DNA of 64,000 nt, from NCBI RefSeq assembly GCF_000935025.1, contig NZ_CP010836.1:3844001-3908000 (forward strand), given 5' to 3'. How positions within the stretch are numbered: the first letter of the stretch is position 1; each line of letters starts with the position of its first letter. The translations under genes and the position numbers were made by a program. The notes under the pieces were generated by a model. The model was not told the DNA's origin. It saw nothing but the letters and a program-made list of their open reading frames with translations, and did no database searches. The stretch comes from Sphingomonas hengshuiensis. GTDB lineage: Bacteria > Pseudomonadota > Alphaproteobacteria > Sphingomonadales > Sphingomonadaceae. This document shows positions 52,815 to 62,041 of the stretch, piece by piece.

Positions 52815-55706
52815 ATGCGCTCTTCGGTTTCCGTTCCCGTAAAATCCCTGGCCCGCGTCGCGGGCGGCACGTCGATGGCCGCGCTCGCGCTGGGCCTGTT
52901 GCTGCCCGCAACTGCCCATGCCCAGGATACCCCGGCCCCCGCCGCCGAAGCCGCGATCGATCCGGACGCGCCCGCCGACGAGATCGTGGTCACCGGTTTC
53001 CGCCAGTCGCTCCAGGCGGCGCTCAACGTCAAGCGCGGCTCGGTGTCGTCGGTCGACGCGATCGTCGCCGAAGACATCGCCAAATTCCCCGACCAGAACC
53101 TGGCCGAATCGCTCCAGCGCATCCCCGGCATCTCGATCCAGCGCGACGGCGGCGAAGGGCGTTCGATCACCGTCCGCGGTCTCGGCGCGCAGTTCACGCG
53201 CGTCCGCGTCAACGGAATGGAGACGATCGCCACGTCGAACGACGGCGCCGCCGCCAATCGCGAGCGCGCGTTCGATTTCAATGTCTTCGCCTCCGAACTG
53301 TTCAGCTCGATCGTCGTCCACAAGACCGCGGAGGCGTCGCTCGACGAAGGCTCGCTGGGCGCGGTGGTCGATCTCAACACCGGCAATCCGCTGGGCGGCA
53401 AGACCGGGCTGACGCTGGTCGGCTCGGGGCTCGCCAATTATAACGACCTGGCCAAGAGCTGGGGCCCGCGCCTCGCCGGGCTGGTCGCGTGGAAATCGCC
53501 CTCGGGCAAGTTCGGCGTCGCCGCGTCGGCCGCCTATTCGAAGCTCGACACGCTCGAGCTGGGCAACAACACGGTGCGCTGGGCACAGGCTCGGTTCGAT
53601 TCGGTCAACGGCACGCCGTGCTTCTACAACAGCGCGACGGGCACGACGCCGGTCGCCAATACCGGCGGCGTATATCGCTCCAGCGCCGGTTGCGACGCGG
53701 CCGCACTCGCCTTCCACCCGCGCATCCCGCGCTATGGCGAAGTCAGCCTCGGCCGCGAGCGGATCGGCATCACCGGCAGCATCCAATGGGCGCCCTCCGA
53801 CGCGACCAAGATCTCGATCGACGGCCTCTATTCGAAGTTCGACCAGACCCGCAGCGAGCGCTGGGGCGAAGTGCTGCTGCGCTCGAACGAACGCTCTATC
53901 GACGTCAGCAACTATGTAATCGACGCCAACAAGAATCTGGTCAAGGCGACGCTCAACGACGCCTGGGTCCGCACCGAGCGCTTCTACCGCGAATCGAGCA
54001 CCAAATTCTATCAGCTCGGCGGCAGCTGGGATCAGGATCTGGGCGACAACTTCCGCTTCACCCTGATGGGCGGCTTCTCGCAATCGAACGCCGACGTCCC
54101 GGTCGAATCGACGATGATCTTCGACGATCGCGATGCGCAGGGCTATAGCTACGACTATACCGACATGCGCTCGCCGGTGCTCAAGTTCGGCACGTCGGTC
54201 ACCGATCCGGCGAACTTTCAGCTCGCCGAAATCCGCGACGCGCCCAACTATGTCCACAACAAGTTCCGCACCGCGCAGCTGCGCACCGAATGGGACGTGA
54301 CCGAGGATTTCACGGTCAAGGCAGGCGGCGTCTATCGCCGGTTCGAGTTCAAGAACTTCTCCTCCAACCGCAGCACCGTGGTCTGCCCGACCAAGACGAC
54401 CGCAGCGCCGGACGTCGTGCTCGGCACGATCACCTGCTCGGCCTCTTCGGTGTTCGGGCCGACCGCGGTCTATGGCTTCCCGGTGACCGCGGCGCTCTCC
54501 GAGCTGTTCACCCTCGGCAATGCGGGCCAGCCCGCGGGCAACACCAATAGCTGGATCATCCCCAACCTTGCCGCGGCCGCGGACTTTACCAAGCTGTACC
54601 AGCGCACCGCGGTCGCCGACCTCACCTCGGATCGCGGCGTCATTGAGGAGGTTAGCGGCGGCTATCTCCAGTTCGACGCCAAGGGCGATCTGGGCGGCAG
54701 CTGGCGCTATGCGCTGAATGCCGGCATCCGCTATGTCCGCACCGACCAGAGCTCGACCGGCTACAACAGCGGTACGCTCGTCAACATCAAGCGCGACTAT
54801 GAGGATTTCCTGCCGGCCGTGAACTTCGCGCTGTACCCGAATGACGACCTGATCCTGCGCGCGGCCGTGTCGAAGGTCGTCACCCGGCCGACGCTCGCGC
54901 TGCTGACCCCGGGCGGTTCGGTCGACGGGTTCAACTACCGGATCAGCTTCGGCAACCCGCAGCTCGATCCCTATCGCGCCACTGCCTATGACCTTGGGCT
55001 GGAATATTATTTCGCGCCGCAGTCGATCTTCTCGGTCGCGCTGTTCAAGAAGGAAATCTCCAGCTTCCCGGTGTCGCAGTCGATCCAGGGCACCTATGCC
55101 TCGACCGGGCTGCCGCTGTCGCTGATCGCGCCCAGCGCCCCCGCCTTCTCCAATCCGGAGGGTCAGCTCTGGACGATCAACACCCAGGTCAACGGCACCG
55201 GCGCGAACCTGAAGGGGATCGAAATCTCGCTCCAGGCGCCGTTCCGCTTCCTGCCGGGATTCCTCAGCAACTTTGGCGGGATCATCAACGGCACGCTGGT
55301 CGATTCGGATGCCGATTATACGGTCAATCTGCCCGCCACCACGCCCGGCGGCGGCAACGTCGCGGCGGTGCGCACCAACACGCTGTACCAACTTTCCAAG
55401 CGCGCGGTGAACGGCACGCTCTATTATGAGGACGCCAAATTCTCGGCACGCGGCTCGGTCAGCTATCGCAGCCCGTTCGTCGAGGCGAGCAGCGCGACAG
55501 GCAATGTGTTCGAAGGCTATAACGATGCGATCAACGTCGATGCATCGGTCCGCTACAAGCTGACGCCGCAGATCGAGCTGTCGATCGAGGGCATCAACCT
55601 GACCGACGCCTATCGCGACCGCTATGTCGATCAGGCCACCGACCGCAATTATGAGTATAATCACTTCGGCCGCACGCTGCTGATCGGCGCGCGCTTCAAG
55701 CTCTAG
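52815..55706 (+). CDS. TonB-dependent receptor, Xanthomonas/Caulobacter carbohydrate type (second, pectin locus)
   Basis: A 963-residue outer-membrane receptor with a signal peptide (to ATAHAQ, about 38). It has ADEIVVTGFRQSLQAALNVKRG, VAEDIAKFPDQNLAESLQRIPG and QRDGGEGRSITVRGLG, the same TIGR01782-type plug as the 1097-residue receptor. The barrel ends LLIGARFKL. ATG 52815 is chosen because GGAGG sits 5 bases before it. ATG 52803 is an in-frame alternative. Operator-like sites C and D lie upstream. Together with the divergent uronate operon it is the likely importer of pectic oligosaccharides. Confidence 0.93.
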   Translation: MRSSVSVPVKSLARVAGGTSMAALALGLLLPATAHAQDTPAPAAEAAIDPDAPADEIVVTGFRQSLQAALNVKRGSVSSVDAIVAEDIAKFPDQNLAESLQRIPGISIQRDGGEGRSITVRGLGAQFTRVRVNGMETIATSNDGAAANRERAFDFNVFASELFSSIVVHKTAEASLDEGSLGAVVDLNTGNPLGGKTGLTLVGSGLANYNDLAKSWGPRLAGLVAWKSPSGKFGVAASAAYSKLDTLELGNNTVRWAQARFDSVNGTPCFYNSATGTTPVANTGGVYRSSAGCDAAALAFHPRIPRYGEVSLGRERIGITGSIQWAPSDATKISIDGLYSKFDQTRSERWGEVLLRSNERSIDVSNYVIDANKNLVKATLNDAWVRTERFYRESSTKFYQLGGSWDQDLGDNFRFTLMGGFSQSNADVPVESTMIFDDRDAQGYSYDYTDMRSPVLKFGTSVTDPANFQLAEIRDAPNYVHNKFRTAQLRTEWDVTEDFTVKAGGVYRRFEFKNFSSNRSTVVCPTKTTAAPDVVLGTITCSASSVFGPTAVYGFPVTAALSELFTLGNAGQPAGNTNSWIIPNLAAAADFTKLYQRTAVADLTSDRGVIEEVSGGYLQFDAKGDLGGSWRYALNAGIRYVRTDQSSTGYNSGTLVNIKRDYEDFLPAVNFALYPNDDLILRAAVSKVVTRPTLALLTPGGSVDGFNYRISFGNPQLDPYRATAYDLGLEYYFAPQSIFSVALFKKEISSFPVSQSIQGTYASTGLPLSLIAPSAPAFSNPEGQLWTINTQVNGTGANLKGIEISLQAPFRFLPGFLSNFGGIINGTLVDSDADYTVNLPATTPGGGNVAAVRTNTLYQLSKRAVNGTLYYEDAKFSARGSVSYRSPFVEASSATGNVFEGYNDAINVDASVRYKLTPQIELSIEGINLTDAYRDRYVDQATDRNYEYNHFGRTLLIGARFKL

Positions 55707-55727
55707 TCGACTCCCGATCGACCGACT

Positions 55728-55762
55728 GGGCCGCGGCATCCAGCAGGGTGCGGCGGCCCTTT
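55728..55762 (+). terminator. Terminator of the 963-residue receptor gene
   Basis: GGGCCGCGGCATC pairs with the 55747-55759 region (GTGCGGCGGCCC) with one or two mismatches, followed by a short TTT. It lies 22 bases after the stop. Confidence 0.6.
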
Positions 55763-55820
55763 GTCGTGTGCGGGCCGGCACCCCTCGACGCCACTCCCTG
55801 CCCCCCCTACAAGGCGCGAC

Positions 55821-56666
55821 ATGGATGCTTTGGTGACAACCGACTGGCTGGCGGGTGCGATCGGCACGCCGGGGCTGCTGCTGCTCGATGCGAGCTACAC
55901 CTCCACCCTGCCGGGGTCGCCGCCGCGCGATCCGCGTGCCGACTATGCGGCTGGGCATGTTCCGGGCGCGCGGTTCCTCGATCTCGACACGCTGGTCGAC
56001 GCAACCGACCCGCTGCCGTCGATGCTGCCGCCGGCGCACGTGTTCGCGGCGCGGATGGCGGCGCTGGGCTGGACGCCCGAGTCGCACATCGTGCTGTATG
56101 ACGACAGCGCCCATCATACGTCGTGCCGCGCCTGGTGGGTGCTGCGCATGTACGGCGTCGACGCGAAGCTTCTCGACGGGGGCATCGCGAAATGGCGCGC
56201 CGAGGGCCGTCCGCTCGATACCGCGGCACCGGCGGTGATCCCCACGCAGCCCCTCTCGGTCGAGCGGGGCGGCGGCGTCCGCGACAAGGTGCAGATGCTC
56301 GCCAATCTCGCCAGCGCCGCCGAACAGGTCGTCGACGCCCGCTCGGCGGCGCGCTTCACGGGCGAGGAACCCGATCCGCGCGCCGATTGCGGATCGGGAC
56401 ATATCCCCGGATCGCGCAGCCTGCCCTATACCCGGCTGTTCGAGGCCGATGGCAGCTGGAAATCGCCCGAGGCGCTTGCCCAGGCCTTTGCCGATGCCGG
56501 AATCGAGCTGGACCGCCCGCTGGTCGCGAGCTGCGGGTCGGGGATCACCGCTGCGGTCCTGGTCTTCGCCGCGCATCTGCTCGGCCACGATGCCGCGCTC
56601 TACGATGGCAGCTGGACCGAATGGGGCGCGGACCCCGCCACTCCAAAGGCGCTCGGCCCGGCATGA
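55821..56666 (+). CDS. sseA: Thiosulfate/3-mercaptopyruvate sulfurtransferase
   Basis: A 281-residue two-domain rhodanese-fold enzyme moving sulfur from 3-mercaptopyruvate or thiosulfate to thiol acceptors or cyanide. The inactive N-terminal domain has LLLDASYTSTLPG and DYAAGHVPGARFLDLD. The active loop C238-G-S-G-I-T is in the C-terminal domain, and the CGSG(V/I)T form points to mercaptopyruvate rather than thiosulfate. ATG 55821 fits the family start, with AAGG upstream. It overlaps metC by 4 bp (ATGA). Confidence 0.9.
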   Translation: MDALVTTDWLAGAIGTPGLLLLDASYTSTLPGSPPRDPRADYAAGHVPGARFLDLDTLVDATDPLPSMLPPAHVFAARMAALGWTPESHIVLYDDSAHHTSCRAWWVLRMYGVDAKLLDGGIAKWRAEGRPLDTAAPAVIPTQPLSVERGGGVRDKVQMLANLASAAEQVVDARSAARFTGEEPDPRADCGSGHIPGSRSLPYTRLFEADGSWKSPEALAQAFADAGIELDRPLVASCGSGITAAVLVFAAHLLGHDAALYDGSWTEWGADPATPKALGPA

Positions 56667-57847
56667 GCGACAAGAAGGACGCGACCAAGGTCGTCACCGG
56701 CGGTCGCCGCCCCGAATGGACCCAGGGCATCGTCAACCCGCCCGTCTGGCGCGCCTCGACCATCGTCTATGACTCGATCGCCGAGATGCGCGCGCGCAAC
56801 GCCGCGGACACCCACCACAAGCTCTATTACGGGCGCCGCGGCACGCCGACACAATGGTCGCTCGCCGATGCGCTGACCGAACTGGAGCCGGGCGCGGAAG
56901 CCACCTTGCTCTACCCTTCCGGCGTCGCCGCGGTCACGACGGCGCTGCTGGCGGTGCTGTCGCCGGGCGACGAACTGCTCGTCCCCGATAGCGCCTATGA
57001 ACCCACGCGCGGCTTTTCGAACGGCATGCTCAAGCGGATGGGGATCACCACGCGCTTCTACGATCCGATGGCGGGTGCCGGGATTGCCGCATATTGCACC
57101 GATCGCACCCGCGCGATTTTCCTCGAAAGCCCGGGCAGCCTGACCTTCGAGGTCCAGGACATCCCCGCGATCGTCGCGGTGGCAAAGGCACGCGGGATCA
57201 CGACACTGCTCGACAATACCTGGGCGACGCCGCTGCTGCTGCCCGCGATCGCGATGGGCGTGGATTATTCGATCCTGGCCTGCACCAAATATATCGTCGG
57301 CCATTCGGACGTGATGCTCGGATCGGTGACTGCAGCAGAGGGGCAGTATGCCCGGCTGCGCGCCGCGACCTATCAGCTTGGCCAGATCGCCAGCCCCGAC
57401 GACGCCTGGCTCGGCAGCCGGGGCCTGCGCACGATGGCATTGCGGCTGAAGGAACAGGGGGCGACCGCGCTGCGCATCGCGCAGTGGCTGAAGGCGCGCC
57501 CCGAGGTCGCGCGCGTGCTGCATCCGGCGCTGCCCGACTGCCCCGGCCACGCGCTGTTCGTGCGCGATTTCAAGGGCAGCTCCGGGCTGTTCTCGTTCGT
57601 CCTCAACGGCGGCGATGACGCCGCGCGGACCGCGCTGATCGACGGGCTCGAGCATTTCGCGATCGGCTATAGCTGGGGCGGCTATGAGAGCCTGGCGATC
57701 CCCGCCGACCCCGAGCGTATCCGCACCGAAACGCCCTGGCGCGCCGAAGGGCCGCTGGTCCGGCTCCAGATCGGGCTGGAGGACCCCGACGACCTGATCG
57801 CCGATCTCGAAGCCGGGCTCGCACGCTTCACCGCGGCGCGCGGCTGA
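56663..57847 (+). CDS. metC: Cystathionine beta-lyase
   Basis: A 394-residue PLP-dependent enzyme of the Cys/Met metabolism family, cleaving cystathionine to homocysteine. It has VNPPVWRASTIVYD, YYGRRGTPTQWSLADAL (Y and R contact PLP phosphate), YPSGVAAVTTALLAVL, ESPGSLTFEVQDIP, DNTWATPLLL and the Schiff-base lysine K209 in ACTKYIVGHSDVMLG. SWGGYESL near the C-terminus is a MetC mark. It overlaps sseA by 4 bp and mscS by 1 bp (TGATG), so these are one transcript. Confidence 0.94.
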   Translation: MSDKKDATKVVTGGRRPEWTQGIVNPPVWRASTIVYDSIAEMRARNAADTHHKLYYGRRGTPTQWSLADALTELEPGAEATLLYPSGVAAVTTALLAVLSPGDELLVPDSAYEPTRGFSNGMLKRMGITTRFYDPMAGAGIAAYCTDRTRAIFLESPGSLTFEVQDIPAIVAVAKARGITTLLDNTWATPLLLPAIAMGVDYSILACTKYIVGHSDVMLGSVTAAEGQYARLRAATYQLGQIASPDDAWLGSRGLRTMALRLKEQGATALRIAQWLKARPEVARVLHPALPDCPGHALFVRDFKGSSGLFSFVLNGGDDAARTALIDGLEHFAIGYSWGGYESLAIPADPERIRTETPWRAEGPLVRLQIGLEDPDDLIADLEAGLARFTAARG

Positions 57848-59121
57848 TGCAGCGGCTTGGCGCCTGGCTCGCCGGGCATAACCTCCCCGACCCCGCCGAA
57901 CTGAGCGAAGCGGGGGTGTCGATGGCGCTGGTGCTTGTCGCGCTGGCGATCGGCTGGATTACGGGACGGCATCTGGGCGACTGGGCGGCGAGCCAATGGA
58001 ATCGCCACGTCTCGTCCGCGACGCCCGGGCTGGGGCCGCGGCTCTGCGCGATCCTGCGCCATGGCAGCGCGGCGATCCTGCTCGCGATCCTTGCCGAAGC
58101 CTGGCCCTGGGGGCCGCTCGCCGCACTCGGGATCGGCCTTGCCCAAGGCGCGGCGACGGCAATGGTCGCGATCGAATTGCTGCGCGGCCTCCACTTGCCG
58201 CGCTGGGCGGCGTGGAGCTTCGCGGCGATCGTGTTCACTGCGATCCTGGCGCACGCGATCGGGGGCATTGCCGCAGTCTCGACCACGCTCGACCGCGTGG
58301 GGGTGCGCGTCGGGCACCGCGACTTTACCTTGCTGTCGGTCGTCACCTTCGGCGTCACGGTGATGTTGCTATTCGCGGGCGTCCGGCTGGCGAACCGGAT
58401 GGTCGCGCACAGCATCGAACGCGCGCGGGGGTTCGACGCGACGCAGAAGCTGCTGTTTCAGAAGCTGGCGAGCATCGCGGCGGTGCTGCTCGCCTTTTTC
58501 GTCGGAGTCGACCTGCTCCAGATCGACCTGACCGCCTTCGCCGTTTTCTCGGGCGCGTTCGGGCTCGCGATCGGCTTCGGCATGCAAAAGACCGTGGGTA
58601 ATCTGATCGCCGGGATCATCCTGCTGATGGATCGCTCGATCAAGCCGGGCGACGTGATCGTGGTGGGCGACAGCTTTGGCTGGGTGAACAAGATCGGCGT
58701 ACGCGCCGTCTCGATCATCACCCGCGACGGCAAGGAGCATCTGATCCCGAACGAGAATCTGATGACGCAGGAGGTGGAGAACTGGTCCTTTACCGACCGC
58801 AACGTGCGGGTCCGCATCCCGGTGACCGTCGCCTATGATTCGGATCTGGCGCTCGCGCAGAAACTGATGCTCCGCGCCGCGGAGGAGAGCCCGCGCGTGC
58901 TTGAAGATCCGCGGTCCAATGTCTGGCTGATGGCGTTCGGCGAGAACGGCGTCGAGCATGAGATCCTCGCCTGGATCAGCGATCCCGAAAGCGGCGTCGG
59001 CAATGTCCGCAGCGACGTGCTCAACCGGTTGTGGCTGTTGTTCCAGGAACACGGCATCCGCATCCCCCTGCCCCAGCGCGAGGTGCGCGTCCGCGGCGCG
59101 ACTGCCTCCGATGCAGGCTGA
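57847..59121 (+). CDS. Mechanosensitive ion channel family protein (MscS-like)
   Basis: A 424-residue small-conductance channel protein. Four to five N-terminal helices precede the pore-lining TM3 region FSGAFGLAIGFGMQKTVGNLIAGIILLMDRS in parts. The soluble MscS beta domain starts IKPGDVIVVGDSFGWVNKI and has ITRDGKEHLIPNENLMTQEVENWS. It is longer than E. coli MscS (286) because of extra N-terminal helices. The start shares one base with the metC stop. Functional linkage to metC is unlikely to be direct, and co-transcription is all that is shown. Confidence 0.92.
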   Translation: MQRLGAWLAGHNLPDPAELSEAGVSMALVLVALAIGWITGRHLGDWAASQWNRHVSSATPGLGPRLCAILRHGSAAILLAILAEAWPWGPLAALGIGLAQGAATAMVAIELLRGLHLPRWAAWSFAAIVFTAILAHAIGGIAAVSTTLDRVGVRVGHRDFTLLSVVTFGVTVMLLFAGVRLANRMVAHSIERARGFDATQKLLFQKLASIAAVLLAFFVGVDLLQIDLTAFAVFSGAFGLAIGFGMQKTVGNLIAGIILLMDRSIKPGDVIVVGDSFGWVNKIGVRAVSIITRDGKEHLIPNENLMTQEVENWSFTDRNVRVRIPVTVAYDSDLALAQKLMLRAAEESPRVLEDPRSNVWLMAFGENGVEHEILAWISDPESGVGNVRSDVLNRLWLLFQEHGIRIPLPQREVRVRGATASDAG

Positions 59122-59169
59122 GCGGATGCCCCCTCGCGCGGGGGCGCGGCGCGCCCTATCTTGCCGCCC

Positions 59170-60309
59170 GTGTCCTCCCCGCCCGTAACCGCCCGAATCG
59201 CCGATGGCGTCGCCTCGATACCCGCGGCGGCATGGGATGCCTGTGCCGGCACGGTGAACCCGTTTATCGGCCATGCCTTTCTCTCGATCCTCGAACGCTC
59301 GGGCTCCGCGACGGCAGAGGCGGGGTGGCAGCCGCTGCCGATCGTGATCGACGGCACCGACGGCCTGCCCGCGGCGATCGCCCCGGCCTATGCCAAGACC
59401 CACAGCCAGGGGGAGTATGTCTTCGACCATGGCTGGGCCGATGCGTGGGAGCGCGCGGGCGGGCGCTATTACCCCAAGATCCAGGTCGCTGTGCCCTTTT
59501 CCCCCGTCCCCGGCCCCCGACTGCTGCTGCGCGATCCGGCGCTGGCGCCCGCGCTGATCGCCGGGATCGAGGCGGTGACCGACCAGAACCGGCTGTCCTC
59601 GGCGCATGCCACCTTCCTGTCGGAGGAGCAGCTTCCCTGGTTCGAATCGGCGGGATGGCTGATCCGCGCGGGCACCCAGTTCCACTGGCAGAATGACGGC
59701 TATGCCGCGTTCGACGATTTCCTGGGCGTGCTTGCCAGCCGCAAGCGAAAGGCGATCCGCAAGGAGCGCGCGCAGGCGCTCGAGGGGCTGTCCATCCGCC
59801 ACCTGACCGGCGCGGAGATCACCGAGGCGCATTGGGACGCCTTCTGGGTCTTCTATCAGGATACCGGTGCCCGCAAATGGGGGCAGCCCTATCTGACGCG
59901 CGCGTTCTTCTCGCTGCTCGGCGCGGAGATGGCGGACAAAGTACTGCTGATCTTCGCCGAGCGCGACGGCGTGCCGATCGCGGGGGCGCTCAACCTGATC
60001 GGCGCGGACACGCTCTATGGCCGCTATTGGGGCTGCACCGAGGAAGTGCCCTTCCTCCATTTCGAGCTTTGCTATTATCAGGCGATCGACGCCGCGATCG
60101 CGCGCGGGCTGGCGCGAGTCGAGGCGGGGGCGCAGGGCGAGCACAAGCTGGCGCGCGGCTATGCCCCGGTCACGACCTGGTCGGCGCATTACCTCCCCGA
60201 TCCGGGCTTTCGCCGCGCCGTCGCCGACTTCCTCGAACGCGAGCGGCTGGCGGTCGAGCGCGAGCAGGACATATTGGGCGAGATGATGCCCTTCCGCCGC
60301 AGCGGATAG
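59170..60309 (+). CDS. GNAT/FemAB-like acyltransferase (DUF482 type)
   Basis: About 379 residues with the tandem-GNAT architecture of the DUF482/PF04339 family. It has VNPFIGHAFLSILERSGSA near the N-terminus, YAKTHSQGEYVFDHGWADAWERAGGRYYPKIQVAVPFSPV in parts (family hallmark), LASRKRKAIRKERAQAL, RYWGCTEEVPFLHFELCYYQAIDAAI and the C-terminal EHKLARGYAPVTTWSAHY. The reaction is unknown, and resemblance to FemX suggests amino-acyl transfer to envelope or peptide acceptors. GTG 59170 is used, with TTG 59161 three codons earlier possible. It ends 2 bp from a convergent gene. Confidence 0.85.
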   Translation: MSSPPVTARIADGVASIPAAAWDACAGTVNPFIGHAFLSILERSGSATAEAGWQPLPIVIDGTDGLPAAIAPAYAKTHSQGEYVFDHGWADAWERAGGRYYPKIQVAVPFSPVPGPRLLLRDPALAPALIAGIEAVTDQNRLSSAHATFLSEEQLPWFESAGWLIRAGTQFHWQNDGYAAFDDFLGVLASRKRKAIRKERAQALEGLSIRHLTGAEITEAHWDAFWVFYQDTGARKWGQPYLTRAFFSLLGAEMADKVLLIFAERDGVPIAGALNLIGADTLYGRYWGCTEEVPFLHFELCYYQAIDAAIARGLARVEAGAQGEHKLARGYAPVTTWSAHYLPDPGFRRAVADFLERERLAVEREQDILGEMMPFRRSG

Positions 60310-60311
60310 CG

Positions 60312-61997
60312 CTATCGGCTGTCGTTGCCGGGGCTGATCATCACCTTGGGCTGGCGCCCGTCGTTGAGGATCAGCTCGCGTTCCCAGCGCGGCACCGGCA
60401 GTTCGCCCGGCATCACCACCGGCGCGGGCACGCTATGGTCGACCTTGAACAACGCGCTCGTCCCGTCGCGCCATACCGGGATCAGCCCCTGCTCGAAGCG
60501 CGGATCATAGCCAGGCGGGCGGATCATCCAGACATAGTCGAACGCATCGCGCGGGAATCGCGCCAGCGCCCAGGGCACCGGCCGCCACCATTCGCGCGGG
60601 CATTGGACGTCGGTGACGATCTGCGACGGGTCATGGGCAAAACGCTTTGCGTCGGCATAGCGCACCGTCATCAACTGGCCGCCCGCCATCGACCATTGGT
60701 CGTTGGTGTAGGCCAGCTTGCGCTCCAGCGCGAGCGCGGGGACATGCTGGAGCCGCGTCATCGTCCATTCGTTGTAGCAGGTCTCGCCCACGAAGCTCAC
60801 CAGCCGCGCGCCCTGCGGCAGATGCTCGAGCGCCACCAGCTCGCGGTCATAGGACTTGCCGTAGAGATAGAAGCTATAGGTCGTCGCCGCGATCCGCGCG
60901 CCGAAGAACGCCATGCCCAGCGCCGCAACCATGGCTGCGCCGCGGATCGACAGGCCGGGCTTGGGCCGGATCGCGAGAATCCCGATCGCGAGCAGGAACG
61001 GCACCAGCCGCATATCGGCATAGGCCGATCCGAACACGATCCGCGGCAACAGGATATACACCGCCAGCAGGAACAGCCCCGACAGCGCCAGGTTGCGCGA
61101 ATATTGGATATTGGGGTCGCGCACCGCCTTCAGCAGCAGCAGGAACAGCACCCCGACCGACGCGATGTCGAACAGCTGCCAGCGGTCGCGAAACACCTGC
61201 GTCACCCACAAAGTCTTGGCGCGCCAGTTGAACCAGTCGCCGGTCTGGCCGCTGACATGCCCGCCGCTGCGCCACGCCACCATCAGCAGCGCGGGCGGGG
61301 CGAGCACCAGGCACTGGATGCCGGCATGGATCGCGGGAAGCAGCCAGCCGTGGACCAGATCGCGGTACCATGGCACGCCGGGGCTGCGCCGCAGGTCGTG
61401 CTGGCGGATCAGCTCGGCGGAAAAGGCGAGCACGCCCAGCATCCCCCAGCCAAAAGTGTGCGCCACCCAGATCAGGATCGACACCGGCACGAACACGATG
61501 CTGCGCAGCAGGAACCGCCCCTGCCGCGCGAGCCGCAGCCACCAACCGAACGCCAGCAGCGCCAGCGCCATCGACAGCGCGAAATTGACGAAGCCGAAAT
61601 GGAACGGAAAGGCATAGGCCAGCGGCAGCGCGAACAGCGCAGTCGCCGGGATGCGGCCATGCACTTCGCGCGCGATCATCAGCATCCCGGCAACCGTCAT
61701 CGCCGGGATCGCAATCACGATCAGCTTCACTGCGAATTCGAGACCGAAGACGTGGCTCAGCGGGATGACGAGCAGGTCGACGCCCAGATTGCCCATCAGC
61801 GACCATTGGAAATTATACCAGTCGTGCAGCCACGGGACCTGATCGTACACCAGCTGGACGCGATACCGCCCCATATGCCCGGGCAAGTCGACCAGCGGCG
61901 GGATCTCCGGCCACAGCAATGGTATCGTGGCAATCAAGGTCGCAAGCGCCACGAACCACCGTGCCTGCCACCACTGCAGCGCTTTCCCCCTGTCCAT
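60312..61997 (-). CDS. Polytopic membrane protein, glycosyltransferase-like
   Basis: A 561-residue integral membrane protein with about 10-11 helices and a C-terminal periplasmic domain of about 150 residues. The first loop PPLVDLPGHMGRYRVQL carries an acidic/histidine pair where GT-C enzymes have their catalytic Asp. Other visible parts are AFPFHFGFVNFALSMALALLAFGWW and FGSAYADMRLVPFLLAIG. No exact family was recognised. A GT-C fold transferase or flippase for envelope glycan is the best guess. ATG 61997. It lies 44 bp downstream of a second polytopic gene in the same direction. Confidence 0.65.
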   Translation of the reverse strand: MDRGKALQWWQARWFVALATLIATIPLLWPEIPPLVDLPGHMGRYRVQLVYDQVPWLHDWYNFQWSLMGNLGVDLLVIPLSHVFGLEFAVKLIVIAIPAMTVAGMLMIAREVHGRIPATALFALPLAYAFPFHFGFVNFALSMALALLAFGWWLRLARQGRFLLRSIVFVPVSILIWVAHTFGWGMLGVLAFSAELIRQHDLRRSPGVPWYRDLVHGWLLPAIHAGIQCLVLAPPALLMVAWRSGGHVSGQTGDWFNWRAKTLWVTQVFRDRWQLFDIASVGVLFLLLLKAVRDPNIQYSRNLALSGLFLLAVYILLPRIVFGSAYADMRLVPFLLAIGILAIRPKPGLSIRGAAMVAALGMAFFGARIAATTYSFYLYGKSYDRELVALEHLPQGARLVSFVGETCYNEWTMTRLQHVPALALERKLAYTNDQWSMAGGQLMTVRYADAKRFAHDPSQIVTDVQCPREWWRPVPWALARFPRDAFDYVWMIRPPGYDPRFEQGLIPVWRDGTSALFKVDHSVPAPVVMPGELPVPRWERELILNDGRQPKVMISPGNDSR

Positions 61998-62041
61998 CGT
62001 TCAGGCTTTAAGCGGGCCGGGGCCCCCGCTGCAAGCGGTGG

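Noticed and set aside
52992..52997. ACCGGT inside the second receptor gene
   Set aside because: It falls in the codons of the conserved VVTGF plug motif, so the match is explained by coding.
52782..56588. A 1268-codon minus-strand open frame
   Set aside because: It runs antisense across the second receptor and sseA. Composition is arginine-rich with no family signature.
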